Numbered from the stretch's first letter, positions 46,882 to 58,091 are shown. The stretch is DNA of 64,000 bases from Parapristionchus giblindavisi (GCA_943737045.1 CALSFV010000289.1:1-64000); one strand, 5' to 3'. Translations and numbers: made by a program. Notes: generated by a model from the sequence alone, not told the origin.

Positions 46882-46953
46882 TCCGATGTGGTCTAGTTGT
46901 TAGGATTTGTGGCTCTCACCCACAAGGCCGGGGTTCGATTCCCCGCATCGGAA
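46882..46953 (+). tRNA. tRNA-Glu(CTC): tRNA-Glu(CTC), unit R11, variant
   Basis: The D loop/A box reads TAGTTGTTAGG for TAGTGGTTAGG, losing one of the two conserved D-loop Gs. Confidence 0.8.
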
Positions 46954-47160
46954 TTTCCTCTTTTGTTTTTATTCATCAAATGTATTATTAATTTTATTGA
47001 ATCACAGTTTCATGCTAATACTAATAATTCATCTAAATAAGGATTAAATTAAATATTAATTCCTTTAACGTCTAAAATGTCGGTGACCCTGCAGTCGATC
47101 AAACCTGTCTTTGATGCGCCGCATTCTCGATTGACCCGGTCTCTACTCCAATCTATCATT

Positions 47161-47214
47161 AGCTTTGCGCAGTGGCGATAGTACTGTATGCAATTTTTGA
47201 ACGCCCGAAGGGGC
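47161..47214 (+). pseudogene. U4: U4 snRNA with internal deletion, unit R11
   Basis: The first 20 bases (AGCTTTGCGCAGTGGCGATA) join through GTACTGTATG to the Sm site and 3' hairpin. The kink-turn stem-loop and the stem I strand are gone (about 86 bp net), so the RNA could not function in the U4/U6 snRNP. Confidence 0.9.
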
Positions 47215-47291
47215 AAAATCGAGTGAAAGATTCTAGCAGGATAATTTGTTTGCTTTTCTCGAAACGATAACTGAGCAATTCTGAATCAGCC

Positions 47292-47363
47292 GCCTCATTG
47301 GCTCAGTGGCAGAGCGTCTGTCTAGTAAACAGAAGGTCGCTGGTTCGATTCCAGCATGAGGCA
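47292..47363 (+). tRNA. tRNA-Thr(AGT): tRNA-Thr(AGT), unit R11
   Basis: Reference sequence. Confidence 0.96.
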
Positions 47364-47559
47364 CTAAACGTTTTGCGCAACTTAAGAAATTACTCTTACG
47401 AATACTATTCTAGACAGTGTACGAATGTGTGAAAATAAGAAAAATTTATTGAATTATTTTGGATAATTCAACTCACTTATAATTAGATGTCGACCTAAGT
47501 GTCAATCAAGTTTCAATCGAAGTTGAACATCAATGTCTACCTTGAAACTCCTTCCACCA

Positions 47560-47631
47560 TCCGATGTGGTCTAGTGGTTAGGATTTGTGGCTCTCACCCA
47601 CAAGGCCGGGGTTCGATTCCCCGCATCGGAA
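47560..47631 (+). tRNA. tRNA-Glu(CTC): tRNA-Glu(CTC), unit R12
   Basis: Reference sequence. Confidence 0.96.
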
Positions 47632-47838
47632 TTTCCTCTTTTGTTTTTATTCATCAAATGTATTATTAATTTTATTGAAACACAGTTTCATGCTAATACT
47701 AATAATTCATCTAAATAAGGATTAAATTAAATATTAATTCCTTTAACGTCTAAAATGTCGGTGACCCTGCAGTCGATCAAACCTGTCTGGGATGCGCCGC
47801 ATTCTCGATTGACCCGGTCTCTACTCCAATCTATCATT

Positions 47839-47977
47839 AGCTTTGCGCAGTGGCGATAACGTGACCAATGAGGCCTAGCCGAGGTGCGTTTATTGCTGGT
47901 TGAAAACTTTTCCCAATTGCCCGCTACAGCCCCTGAAACACGGGTGCTGTATGCAATTTTTGAACGCCCGAAGGGGC
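47839..47977 (+). ncRNA. U4: U4 snRNA, unit R12
   Basis: Intact. Confidence 0.94.
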
Positions 47978-48227
47978 AATAATCGAGTGAAAGATTCTAG
48001 CAGGATAATTTGTTTGCTTTTCTCGAAACGATAACTGAGCAATTCTGAATCAGCCGCCTCATTGGCTCAGTGGCAGAGCGTCTGTCTAGTCAATTTTTGA
48101 ACGCCCGAAGGGGCAAAAATCGAGTGAAAGATTCTAGCAGGATAATTTGTTTGCTTTTCTCGAAATGATAACTGAGCAATTCTGAATCAGCCGCCTCATT
48201 GGCTCAGTGGCAGAGCGTCTATCTAGT
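47954..48227 (+). repeat. 137-bp sub-repeat x2, unit R12
   Basis: tRNA-Thr 5' half at 48056-48090. Confidence 0.95.
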
Positions 48228-48264
48228 AAACAGAAGGTCGCTGGTTCGATTCCAGCATGATGCA
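48193..48264 (+). tRNA. tRNA-Thr(AGT): tRNA-Thr(AGT), unit R12, variant
   Basis: Anticodon-stem change (TCTAT for TCTGT) plus C3-U70 mismatch. Confidence 0.72.
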
Positions 48265-48460
48265 CTAAACGTTTTGCGCAACTTAAGAAATTACTCTTAC
48301 GAATACTATTCTAGACAGTGTACGAATGTGTGAAAATAAGAGAAATTTATTGAATTATTTTGGATAATTCAACTCACTTATAATTAGATGTCGACCTAAG
48401 TGTCAATCAAGTTTCAATCGAAGTTGAACATCAATGTCTACCTTGAAACTCCTTCCACCA

Positions 48461-48532
48461 TCCGATGTGGTCTAGTGGTTAGGATTTGTGGCTCTCACCC
48501 ACAAGGCCGGGGTTCGATTCCCCGCATCGGAA
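48461..48532 (+). tRNA. tRNA-Glu(CTC): tRNA-Glu(CTC), unit R13
   Basis: Reference sequence. Confidence 0.96.
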
Positions 48533-48739
48533 TTTCCTCTTTTGTTTTTATTCATCAAATGTATTATTAATTTTATTGAATCACAGTTTCATGCTAATAC
48601 TAATAATTCATCTAAATAAGGATTAAATTAAATATTAATTCCTTTAACGTCTAAAATGTCGGTGACCCTGCAGTCGATCAAACCTGTCTTTGATGCGCCG
48701 CATTCTCGATTGACCCGGTCTCTACTCCAATCTATCATT

Positions 48740-48793
48740 AGCTTTGCGCAGTGGCGATAGTACTGTATGCAATTTTTGAACGCCCGAAGGGGC
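48740..48793 (+). pseudogene. U4: U4 snRNA with internal deletion, unit R13
   Basis: Same deletion and junction as R11, so R11 and R13 descend from one deleted unit. Confidence 0.9.
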
Positions 48794-48870
48794 AAAATCG
48801 AGTGAAAGATTCTAGCAGGATAATTTGTTTGCTTTTCTCGAAACGATAACTGAGCAATTCTGAATCAGCC

Positions 48871-48942
48871 GCCTCATTGGCTCAGTGGCAGAGCGTCTGT
48901 CTAGTAAACAGAAGGTCGCTGGTTCGATTCCAGCATGAGGCA
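48871..48942 (+). tRNA. tRNA-Thr(AGT): tRNA-Thr(AGT), unit R13
   Basis: Reference sequence. Confidence 0.96.
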
Positions 48943-49138
48943 CTAAACGTTTTGCGCAACTTAAGAAATTACTCTTACGAATACTATTCTAGACAGTGTA
49001 CGAATGTGTGAAAATAAGAAAAATTTATTGAATTATTTTGGATAATTCAACTCACTTATAATTAGATGTCGACCTAAGTGTCAATCAAGTTTCAATCGAA
49101 GTTGAACATCAATGTCTACCTTGAAACTCCTTCCACCA

Positions 49139-49210
49139 TCCGATGTGGTCTAGTGGTTAGGATTTGTGGCTCTCACCCACAAGGCCGGGGTTCGATTCCC
49201 CGCATCGGAA
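49139..49210 (+). tRNA. tRNA-Glu(CTC): tRNA-Glu(CTC), unit R14
   Basis: Reference sequence. Confidence 0.96.
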
Positions 49211-49417
49211 TTTCCTCTTTTGTTTTTATTCATCAAATGTATTATTAATTTTATTGAAACACAGTTTCATGCTAATACTAATAATTCATCTAAATAAGGA
49301 TTAAATTAAATATTAATTCCTTTAACGTCTAAAATGTCGGTGACCCTGCAGTCGATCAAACCTGTCTGGGATGCGCCGCATTCTCGATTGACCCGGTCTC
49401 TACTCCAATCTATCATT

Positions 49418-49556
49418 AGCTTTGCGCAGTGGCGATAACGTGACCAATGAGGCCTAGCCGAGGTGCGTTTATTGCTGGTTGAAAACTTTTCCCAATTGCC
49501 CGCTACAGCCCCTGAAACACGGGTGCTGTATGCAATTTTTGAACGCCCGAAGGGGC
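49418..49556 (+). ncRNA. U4: U4 snRNA, unit R14
   Basis: Intact. Confidence 0.94.
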
Positions 49557-49806
49557 AATAATCGAGTGAAAGATTCTAGCAGGATAATTTGTTTGCTTTT
49601 CTCGAAACGATAACTGAGCAATTCTGAATCAGCCGCCTCATTGGCTCAGTGGCAGAGCGTCTGTCTAGTCAATTTTTGAACGCCCGAAGGGGCAAAAATC
49701 GAGTGAAAGATTCTAGCAGGATAATTTGTTTGCTTTTCTCGAAACGATAACTGAGCAATTCTGAATCAGCCGCCTCATTGGCTCAGTGGCAGAGCGTCTG
49801 TCTAGT
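49533..49806 (+). repeat. 137-bp sub-repeat x2, unit R14
   Basis: tRNA-Thr 5' half at 49635-49669. Confidence 0.95.
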
Positions 49807-49843
49807 AAACAGAAGGTCGCTGGTTCGATTCCAGCATGATGCA
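49772..49843 (+). tRNA. tRNA-Thr(AGT): tRNA-Thr(AGT), unit R14, C3-U70
   Basis: G70 is T; otherwise the reference sequence. Confidence 0.85.
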
Positions 49844-50039
49844 CTAAACGTTTTGCGCAACTTAAGAAATTACTCTTACGAATACTATTCTAGACAGTGT
49901 ACGAATGTGTGAAAATAAGAGAAATTTATTGAATTATTTTGGATAATTCAACTCACTTATAATTAGATGTCGACCTAAGTGTCAATCAAGTTTCAATCGA
50001 AGTTGAACATCAATGTCTACCTTGAAACTCCTTCCACCA

Positions 50040-50111
50040 TCCGATATGGTCTAGTGGTTAGGATTTGTGGCTCTCACCCACAAGGCCGGGGTTCGATTCC
50101 CCGCATCGGAA
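50040..50111 (+). tRNA. tRNA-Glu(CTC): tRNA-Glu(CTC), unit R15
   Basis: G7 is A, the same change as R5. Confidence 0.88.
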
Positions 50112-50318
50112 TTTCCTCTTTTGTTTTTATTCATCAAATGTATTATTAATTTTATTGAATCACAGTTTCATGCTAATACTAATAATTCATCTAAATAAGG
50201 ATTAAATTAAATATTAATTCCTTTAACGTCTAAAATGTCGGCGACCCTGCAGTCGATCAAACCTGTCTGGGATGCGCCGCATTCTCGATTGACCCGGTCT
50301 CTACTCCAATCTATCATT

Positions 50319-50457
50319 AGCTTTGCGCAGTGGCGATAACGTGACCAATGAGGCCTAGCCGAGGTGCGTTTATTGCTGGTTGAAAACTTTTCCCAATTGC
50401 CCGCTACAGCCCCTGAAACACGGGTGCTGTATGCAATTTTTGAACGCCCGAAGGGGC
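50319..50457 (+). ncRNA. U4: U4 snRNA, unit R15
   Basis: Intact. Confidence 0.94.
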
Positions 50458-50535
50458 AAAAATCGAGTGAAAGATTCTAGCAGGATAATTTGTTTGCTTT
50501 TCTCGAAACGATAACTGAGCAATTCTGAATCAGCC

Positions 50536-50607
50536 GCCTCATTGGCTCAGTGGCAGAGCGTCTGTCTAGTAAACAGAAGGTCGCTGGTTCGATTCCAGCA
50601 TGAGGCA
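50536..50607 (+). tRNA. tRNA-Thr(AGT): tRNA-Thr(AGT), unit R15
   Basis: Reference sequence. Confidence 0.96.
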
Positions 50608-50803
50608 CTAAACGTTTTGCGCAACTTAAGAAATTACTCTTACGAATACTATTCTAGACAGTGTACGAATGTGTTAAAATAAGAAAAATTTATTGAATTA
50701 TTTTGGATAATTCAACTCACTTATAATTAGATGTCGACCTAAGTGTCAATCAAGTTTCAATCGAAGTTGAACATCAATGTCTACCTTGAAACTCCTTCCA
50801 CCA

Positions 50804-50875
50804 TCCGATGTGGTCTAGTGGTTAGGATTTGTGGCTCTCACCCACAAGGCCGGGGTTCGATTCCCCGCATCGGAA
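50804..50875 (+). tRNA. tRNA-Glu(CTC): tRNA-Glu(CTC), unit R16
   Basis: Reference sequence. Confidence 0.96.
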
Positions 50876-51082
50876 TTTCCTCTTTTGTTTTTATTCATCA
50901 AATGTATTATTAATTTCATTGAATCACAGTTTCATGCTAATACTAATAATTCATCTAAATAAGGATTAAATTAAATATTAATTCCTTTAACGTCTAAAAT
51001 GTCGGTGACCCTGCAGTCGATCAAACCTGTCTGGGATGCGCCGCATTCTCGATTGACCCGGTCTCTACTCCAATCTATCATT

Positions 51083-51221
51083 AGCTTTGCGCAGTGGCGA
51101 TAACGTGACCAATGAGGCCTAGCCGAGGTGCGTTTATTGCTGGTTGAAAACTTTTCCCAATTGCCCGCTACAGCCCCTGAAACACGGGTGCTGTATGCAA
51201 TTTTTGAACGCCCGAAGGGGC
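51083..51221 (+). ncRNA. U4: U4 snRNA, unit R16
   Basis: Intact. Confidence 0.94.
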
Positions 51222-51299
51222 AAAAATCGAGTGAAAGATTCTAGCAGGATAATTTGTTTGCTTTTCTCGAAACGATAACTGAGCAATTCTGAATCAGCC

Positions 51300-51371
51300 G
51301 CCTCATTGGCTCAGTGGCAGAGCGTCTGTCTAGTAAACAGAAGGTCGCTGGTTCGATTCCAGCATGAGGCA
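51300..51371 (+). tRNA. tRNA-Thr(AGT): tRNA-Thr(AGT), unit R16
   Basis: Reference sequence. Confidence 0.96.
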
Positions 51372-51567
51372 CTAAACGTTTTGCGCAACTTAAGAAATTA
51401 CTCTTACGAATACTATTCTAGACAGTGTACGAATGTGTTAAAATAAGAAAAATTTATTGAATTATTTTGGATAATTCAACTCACTTATAATTAGATGTCG
51501 ACCTAAGTGTCAATCAAGCTTCAATCGAAGTTGAACATCAATGTCTACCTTGAAACTCCTTCCACCA

Positions 51568-51639
51568 TCCGATGTGGTCTAGTGGTTAGGATTTGTGGCT
51601 CTCACCCACAAGGCCGGGGTTCGATTCCCCGCATCGGAA
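51568..51639 (+). tRNA. tRNA-Glu(CTC): tRNA-Glu(CTC), unit R17
   Basis: Reference sequence. Confidence 0.96.
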
Positions 51640-51846
51640 TTTCCTCTTTTGTTTTTATTCATCAAATGTATTATTAATTTTATTGAATCACAGTTTCATG
51701 CTAATACTAATAATTCATCTAAATAAGGATTAAATTAAATATTAATTCCTTTAACGTCTAAAATGTCGGTGACCCTGCAGTCGATCAAACCTGTCTGGGA
51801 TGCGCCGCATTCTCGATTGACCCGGTCTCTACTCCAATCTATCATT

Positions 51847-51985
51847 AGCTTTGCGCAGTGGCGATAACGTGACCAATGAGGCCTAGCCGAGGTGCGTTTA
51901 TTGCTGGTTGAAAACTTTTCCCAATTGCCCGCTACAGCCCCTGAAACACGGGTGCTGTATGCAATTTTTGAACGCCCGAAGGGGC
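51847..51985 (+). ncRNA. U4: U4 snRNA, unit R17
   Basis: Intact. Confidence 0.94.
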
Positions 51986-52063
51986 AAAAATCGAGTGAAA
52001 GATTCTAGCAGGATAATTTGTTTGCTTTTCTCGAAACGATAACTGAGCAATTCTGAATCAGCC

Positions 52064-52135
52064 GCCTCATTGGCTCAGTGGCAGAGCGTCTGTCTAGTAA
52101 ACAGAAGGTCGCTGGTTCGATTCCAGCATGAGGCA
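52064..52135 (+). tRNA. tRNA-Thr(AGT): tRNA-Thr(AGT), unit R17
   Basis: Reference sequence. Confidence 0.96.
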
Positions 52136-52331
52136 CTAAACGTTTTGCGCAACTTAAGAAATTACTCTTACGAATACTATTCTAGACAGTGTACGAATGT
52201 GTGAAAATAAGAGAAATTTATTGAATTATTTTGGATAATTCAACTCACTTATAATTAGATGTCGACCTAAGTGTCAATCAAGTTTCAATCGAAGTTGAAC
52301 ATCAATGTCTACCTTGAAACTCCTTCCACCA

Positions 52332-52403
52332 TCCGATGTGGTCTAGTGGTTAGGATTTGTGGCTCTCACCCACAAGGCCGGGGTTCGATTCCCCGCATCG
52401 GAA
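52332..52403 (+). tRNA. tRNA-Glu(CTC): tRNA-Glu(CTC), unit R18
   Basis: Reference sequence. Confidence 0.96.
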
Positions 52404-52610
52404 TTTCCTCTTTTGTTTTTATTCATCAAATGTATTATTAATTTTATTGAATCACAGTTTCATGCTAATACTAATAATTCATCTAAATAAGGATTAAATT
52501 AAATATTAATTCCTTTAACGTCTAAAATGTCGGTGACCCTGCAGTCGATCAAACCTGTCTGGGATGCGCCGCATTCTCGATTGACCCGGTCTCTACTCCA
52601 ATCTATCATT

Positions 52611-52749
52611 AGCTTTGCGCAGTGGCGATAACGTGACCAATGAGGCCTAGCCGAGGTGCGTTTATTGCTGGTTGAAAACTTTTCCCAATTGCCCGCTACA
52701 GCCCCTGAAACACGGGTGCTGTATGCAATTTTTGAACGCCCGAAGGGGC
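52611..52749 (+). ncRNA. U4: U4 snRNA, unit R18
   Basis: Intact. Confidence 0.94.
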
Positions 52750-52827
52750 AAAAATCGAGTGAAAGATTCTAGCAGGATAATTTGTTTGCTTTTCTCGAAA
52801 CGATAACTGAGCAATTCTGAATCAGCC

Positions 52828-52899
52828 GCCTCATTGGCTCAGTGGCAGAGCGTCTGTCTAGTAAACAGAAGGTCGCTGGTTCGATTCCAGCATGAGGCA
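52828..52899 (+). tRNA. tRNA-Thr(AGT): tRNA-Thr(AGT), unit R18
   Basis: Reference sequence. Confidence 0.96.
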
Positions 52900-53095
52900 C
52901 TAAACGTTTTGCGCAACTTAAGAAATTACTCTTACGAATACTATTCTAGACAGTGTACGAATGTGTTAAAATAAGAAAAATTTATTGAATTATTTTGGAT
53001 AATTCAACTCACTTATAATTAGATGTCGACCTAAGTGTCAATCAAGCTTCAATCGAAGTTGAACATCAATGTCTACCTTGAAACTCCTTCCACCA

Positions 53096-53167
53096 TCCGA
53101 TGTGGTCTAGTGGTTAGGATTTGTGGCTCTCACCCACAAGGCCGGGGTTCGATTCCCCGCATCGGAA
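53096..53167 (+). tRNA. tRNA-Glu(CTC): tRNA-Glu(CTC), unit R19
   Basis: Reference sequence. Confidence 0.96.
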
Positions 53168-53374
53168 TTTCCTCTTTTGTTTTTATTCATCAAATGTATT
53201 ATTAATTTTATTGAATCACAGTTTCATGCTAATACTAATAATTCATCTAAATAAGGATTAAATTAAATATTAATTCCTTTAACGTCTAAAATGTCGGTGA
53301 CCCTGCAGTCGATCAAACCTGTCTGGGATGCGCCGCATTCTCGATTGACCCGGTCTCTACTCCAATCTATCATT

Positions 53375-53513
53375 AGCTTTGCGCAGTGGCGATAACGTGA
53401 CCAATGAGGCCTAGCCGAGGTGCGTTTATTGCTGGTTGAAAACTTTTCCCAATTGCCCGCTACAGCCCCTGAAACACGGGTGCTGTATGCAATTTTTGAA
53501 CGCCCGAAGGGGC
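53375..53513 (+). ncRNA. U4: U4 snRNA, unit R19
   Basis: Intact. Confidence 0.94.
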
Positions 53514-53591
53514 AAAAATCGAGTGAAAGATTCTAGCAGGATAATTTGTTTGCTTTTCTCGAAACGATAACTGAGCAATTCTGAATCAGCC

Positions 53592-53663
53592 GCCTCATTG
53601 GCTCAGTGGCAGAGCGTCTGTCTAGTAAACAGAAGGTCGCTGGTTAGATTCCAGCATGATGCA
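53592..53663 (+). pseudogene. tRNA-Thr(AGT): tRNA-Thr(AGT), unit R19, B box broken
   Basis: The T loop and B box read GGTTAGATTCC (conserved C lost), plus C3-U70. RNA polymerase III initiation and folding should both suffer. Confidence 0.7.
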
Positions 53664-53859
53664 CTAAACGTTTTGCTCAACTTAAGAAATTACTCTTACG
53701 AATACTATTCTAGACAGTGTACGAATGTGTGAAAATAAGAGAAATTTATTGAATTATTTTGGATAATTCAACCCACTTATAATTAGATGTCGACCTAAGT
53801 GTCAATCAAGTTTCAATCGAAGTTGAACATCAATGTCTACCTTGAAACTCCTTCCACCA

Positions 53860-53931
53860 TCCGATGTGGTCTAGTGGTTAGGATTTGTGGCTCTCACCCA
53901 CAAGGCCGGGGTTCGATTCCCCGCATCGGAA
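53860..53931 (+). tRNA. tRNA-Glu(CTC): tRNA-Glu(CTC), unit R20
   Basis: Reference sequence. Confidence 0.96.
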
Positions 53932-54138
53932 TTTCCTCTTTTGTTTTTATTCATCAAATGTATTATTAATTTTATTGAATCACAGTTTCATGCTAATACT
54001 AATAATTCATCTAAATAAGGATTAAATTAAATATTAATTCCTTTAACGTCTAAAATGTCGGTGACCCTACAGTCGATCAAACCTGTCTGGGATGCGCCGC
54101 ATTCTCGATTGACCCGGTCTCTACTCCAATCTATCATT

Positions 54139-54277
54139 AGCTTTGCGCAGTGGCGATAACGTGACCAATGAGGCCTAGCCGAGGTGCGTTTATTGCTGGT
54201 TGAAAACTTTTCCCAATTGCCCGCTACAGCCCCTGAAACACGGGTGCTGTATGCAATTTTTGAACGCCCGAAGGGGC
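54139..54277 (+). ncRNA. U4: U4 snRNA, unit R20
   Basis: Intact. Confidence 0.94.
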
Positions 54278-54527
54278 AAAAATCGAGTGAAAGATTCTAG
54301 CAGGATAATTTGTTTGCTTTTCTCGAAACGATAACTGAGCAATTCTGAATCAGCCGCCTCATTGGCTCAGTGGCAGAGCGTCTGTCTAGTCAATTTTTGA
54401 ACGCCCAAAGGGGCAAAAATCGAGTGAATGATTCTAGCAGGATAATTTGTTTGCTTTTCTCGAAACGATAACTGAGCAATTCTGAATCAGCCGCCTCGTT
54501 GGCTCAGTGGCAGAGCGTCTGTCTAGT
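54254..54527 (+). repeat. 137-bp sub-repeat x2, unit R20
   Basis: tRNA-Thr 5' half at 54356-54390. The second Sm/hairpin copy has GCCCAAAGGGGC for GCCCGAAGGGGC, shared with R21 and R22. Confidence 0.95.
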
Positions 54528-54564
54528 AAACAGAAGGTCGCTGGTTCGATTCCAGCATGAGGCA
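54493..54564 (+). tRNA. tRNA-Thr(AGT): tRNA-Thr(AGT), unit R20
   Basis: A6 is G (G-U pair, tolerated). Confidence 0.93.
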
Positions 54565-54760
54565 CTAAACGTTTTGCGCAACTTAAGAAATTACTCTTAC
54601 GAATACTATTCTAGACAGTGTACGAATGTGTGAAAATAAGAAAAATTTATTGAATTATTTTGGATAATTCAACTCACTTATAATTAGATGTCGACCTAAG
54701 TGTCAATCAAGTTTCAATCGAAGTTGAACATCAATGTCTACCTTGAAACTCCTTCCACCA

Positions 54761-54832
54761 TCCGATGTGGTCTAGTGGTTAGGATTTGTGGCTCTCACCC
54801 ACAAGGCCGGGGTTCGATTCCCCGCATCGGAA
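54761..54832 (+). tRNA. tRNA-Glu(CTC): tRNA-Glu(CTC), unit R21
   Basis: Reference sequence. Confidence 0.96.
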
Positions 54833-55039
54833 TTTCCTCTTTTGTTTTTATTCATCAAATGTATTATTAATTTTATTGAATCACAGTTTCATGGTAATAC
54901 TAATAATTCATCTAAATAAGGATTAAATTAAATATTAATTCCTTTAACGTCTAAAATGTCGGTGACCCTGCAGTCGATCAAACCTGTCTGGGATGCGCCG
55001 CATTCTCGATTGACCCGGTCTCTACTCCAATCTATCATT

Positions 55040-55178
55040 AGCTTTGCGCAGTGGCGATAACGTGACCAATGAGGCCTAGCCGAGGTGCGTTTATTGCTGG
55101 TTGAAAACTTTTCCCAATTGCCCGCTACAGCCCCTGAAACACGGGTGCTGTATGCAATTTTTGAACGCCCGAAGGGGC
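55040..55178 (+). ncRNA. U4: U4 snRNA, unit R21
   Basis: Intact. Confidence 0.94.
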
Positions 55179-55428
55179 AAAAATCGAGTGAAAGATTCTA
55201 GCAGGATAATTTGTTTGCTTTTCTCGAAACGATAACTGAGCAATTCTGAATCAGCCGCCTCATTGGCTCAGTGGCAGAGCGTCTGTCTAGTCAATTTTTG
55301 AACGCCCAAAGGGGCAAAAATCGAGTGAATGATTCTAGCAGGATAATTTGTTTGCTTTTCTCGAAACGATAACTGAGCAATTCTGAATCAGCCGCCTCGT
55401 TGGCTCAGTGGCAGAGCGTCTGTCTAGT
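55155..55428 (+). repeat. 137-bp sub-repeat x2, unit R21
   Basis: tRNA-Thr 5' half at 55257-55291. Confidence 0.95.
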
Positions 55429-55465
55429 AAACAGAAGGTCGCTGGTTCGATTCCAGCATGAGGCA
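55394..55465 (+). tRNA. tRNA-Thr(AGT): tRNA-Thr(AGT), unit R21
   Basis: A6 is G, as in R20. Confidence 0.93.
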
Positions 55466-55661
55466 CTAAACGTTTTGCGCAACTTAAGAAATTACTCTTA
55501 CGAATACTATTCTAGACAGTGTACGAATGTGTGAAAATAAGAAAAATTTATTGAATTATTTTGGATAATTCAACTCACTTATAATTAGATGTCGACCTAA
55601 GTGTCAATCAAGTTTCAATCGAAGTTGAACATCAATGTCTACCTTGAAACTCCTTCCACCA

Positions 55662-55733
55662 TCCGATGTGGTCTAGTGGTTAGGATTTGTGGCTCTCACC
55701 CACAAGGCCGGGGTTCGATTCCCCGCATCGGAA
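55662..55733 (+). tRNA. tRNA-Glu(CTC): tRNA-Glu(CTC), unit R22
   Basis: Reference sequence. Confidence 0.96.
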
Positions 55734-55940
55734 TTTCCTCTTTTGTTTTTATTCATCAAATGTATTATTAATTTTATTGAATCACAGTTTCATGGTAATA
55801 CTAATAATTCATCTAAATAAGGATTAAATTAAATATTAATTCCTTTAACGTCTAAAATGTCGGTGACCCTGCAGTCGATCAAACCTGTCTGGGATGCGCC
55901 GCATTCTCGATTGACCCGGTCTCTACTCCAATCTATCATT

Positions 55941-56079
55941 AGCTTTGCGCAGTGGCGATAACGTGACCAATGAGGCCTAGCCGAGGTGCGTTTATTGCTG
56001 GTTGAAAACTTTTCCCAATTGCCCGCTACAGCCCCTGAAACACGGGTGCTGTATGCAATTTTTGAACGCCCGAAGGGGC
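55941..56079 (+). ncRNA. U4: U4 snRNA, unit R22
   Basis: Intact. Confidence 0.94.
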
Positions 56080-56329
56080 AAAAATCGAGTGAAAGATTCT
56101 AGCAGGATAATTTGTTTGCTTTTCTCGAAACGATAACTGAGCAATTCTGAATCAGCCGCCTCATTGGCTCAGTGGCAGAGCGTCTGTCTAGTCAATTTTT
56201 GAACGCCCAAAGGGGCAAAAATCGAGTGAATGATTCTAGCAGGATAATTTGTTTGCTTTTCTCGAAACGATAACTGAGCAATTCTGAATCAGCCGCCTCA
56301 TTGGCTCAGTGGCAGAGCGTCTGTCTAGT
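56056..56329 (+). repeat. 137-bp sub-repeat x2, unit R22
   Basis: tRNA-Thr 5' half at 56158-56192. Confidence 0.95.
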
Positions 56330-56366
56330 AAACAGAAGGTCGCTGGTTCGATTCCAGCATGAGGTA
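56295..56366 (+). tRNA. tRNA-Thr(AGT): tRNA-Thr(AGT), unit R22, variant
   Basis: C72 is T, giving a terminal G1-U72 wobble. Confidence 0.85.
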
Positions 56367-56563
56367 CTAAACGTTTTGCGCAACTTAAAAAAATTACTCT
56401 TACGAATACTATTCTAGACAGTGTACGAATGTGTGAAAATAAGAGAAATTTATTGAATTATTTTGGATAATTCAACTCACTTATAATTAGATGTCGACCT
56501 AAGTGTCAATCAAGTTTCAATCGAAGTTGAACATCAATGTCTACCTTGAAACTCCTTCCACCA

Positions 56564-56635
56564 TCCGATGTGGTCTAGTGGTTAGGATTTGTGGCTCTCA
56601 CCCACAAGGCCGGGGTTCGATTCCCCGCATCGGAA
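56564..56635 (+). tRNA. tRNA-Glu(CTC): tRNA-Glu(CTC), unit R23
   Basis: Reference sequence. Confidence 0.96.
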
Positions 56636-56842
56636 TTTCCTCTTTTGTTTTTATTCATCAAATGTATTATTAATTTTATTGAATCACAGTTTCATGCTAA
56701 TACTAATAATTCATCTAAATAAGGATTAAATTAAATATTAATTCCTTTAACGTCTAAAATGTCGGTGACCCTGCAGTCGATCAAACCTGTCTGGGATGCG
56801 CCGCATTCTCGATTGACCCGGTCTCTACTCCAATCTATCATT

Positions 56843-56981
56843 AGCTTTGCGCAGTGGCGATAACGTGACCAATGAGGCCTAGCCGAGGTGCGTTTATTGC
56901 TGGTTGAAAACTTTTCCCAATTGCCCGCTACAGCCCCTGAAACACGGGTGCTGTATGCAATTTTTGAACGCCCGAAGGGGC
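56843..56981 (+). ncRNA. U4: U4 snRNA, unit R23
   Basis: Intact. Confidence 0.94.
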
Positions 56982-57059
56982 AAAAATCGAGTGAAAGATT
57001 CTAGCAGGATAATTTGTTTGCTTTTCTCGAAACGATAACTGAGCAATTCTGAATCAGCC

Positions 57060-57131
57060 GCCTCATTGGCTCAGTGGCAGAGCGTCTGTCTAGTAAACAG
57101 AAGGTCGCTGGTTCGATTCCAGCATGATGCA
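57060..57131 (+). tRNA. tRNA-Thr(AGT): tRNA-Thr(AGT), unit R23, C3-U70
   Basis: G70 is T; first of the continuous run R23-R30 with this change. Confidence 0.85.
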
Positions 57132-57327
57132 CTAAACGTTTTGCGCAACTTAAGAAATTACTCTTACGAATACTATTCTAGACAGTGTACGAATGTGTGA
57201 AAATAAGAGAAATTTATTGAATTATTTTGGATAATTCAACTCACTTATAATTAGATGTCGACCTAAGTGTCAATCAAGTTTCAATCGAAGTTGAACATCA
57301 ATGTCTACCTTGAAACTCCTTCCACCA

Positions 57328-57399
57328 TCCGATGTGGTCTAGTGGTTAGGATTTGTGGCTCTCACCCACAAGGCCGGGGTTCGATTCCCCGCATCGGAA
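57328..57399 (+). tRNA. tRNA-Glu(CTC): tRNA-Glu(CTC), unit R24
   Basis: Reference sequence. Confidence 0.96.
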
Positions 57400-57606
57400 T
57401 TTCCTCTTTTGTTTTTATTCATCAAATGTATTATTAATTTTATTGAATCACAGTTTCATGGTAATACTAATAATTCATCTAAATAAGGATTAAATTAAAT
57501 ATTAATTCCTTTAACGTCTAAAATGTCGGTGACCCTGCAGTCGATCAAACCTGTCTGGGATGCGCCGCATTCTCGATTGACCCGGTCTCTACTCCAATCT
57601 ATCATT

Positions 57607-57745
57607 AGCTTTGCGCAGTGGCGATAACGTGACCAATGAGGCCTAGCCGAGGTGCGTTTATTGCTGGTTGAAAACTTTTCCCAATTGCCCGCTACAGCCC
57701 CTGAAACACGGGTGCTGTATGCAATTTTTGAACGCCCGAAGGGGC
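57607..57745 (+). ncRNA. U4: U4 snRNA, unit R24
   Basis: Intact. Confidence 0.94.
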
Positions 57746-57823
57746 AAAAATCGAGTGAAAGATTCTAGCAGGATAATTTGTTTGCTTTTCTCGAAACGAT
57801 AACTGAGCAATTCTGAATCAGCC

Positions 57824-57895
57824 GCCTCATTGGCTCAGTGGCAGAGCGTCTGTCTAGTAAACAGAAGGTCGCTGGTTCGATTCCAGCATGATGCA
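57824..57895 (+). tRNA. tRNA-Thr(AGT): tRNA-Thr(AGT), unit R24, C3-U70
   Basis: G70 is T. Confidence 0.85.
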
Positions 57896-58091
57896 CTAAA
57901 CGTTTTGCGCAACTTAAGAAATTACTCTTACGAATACTATTCTAGACAGTGTACGAATGTGTGAAAATAAGAGAAATTTATTGAATTATTTTGGATAATT
58001 CAACTCACTTATAATTAGATGTCGACCTAAGTGTCAATCAAGTTTCACTCGAAGTTGAACATCAATGTCTACCTTGAAACTCCTTCCACCA

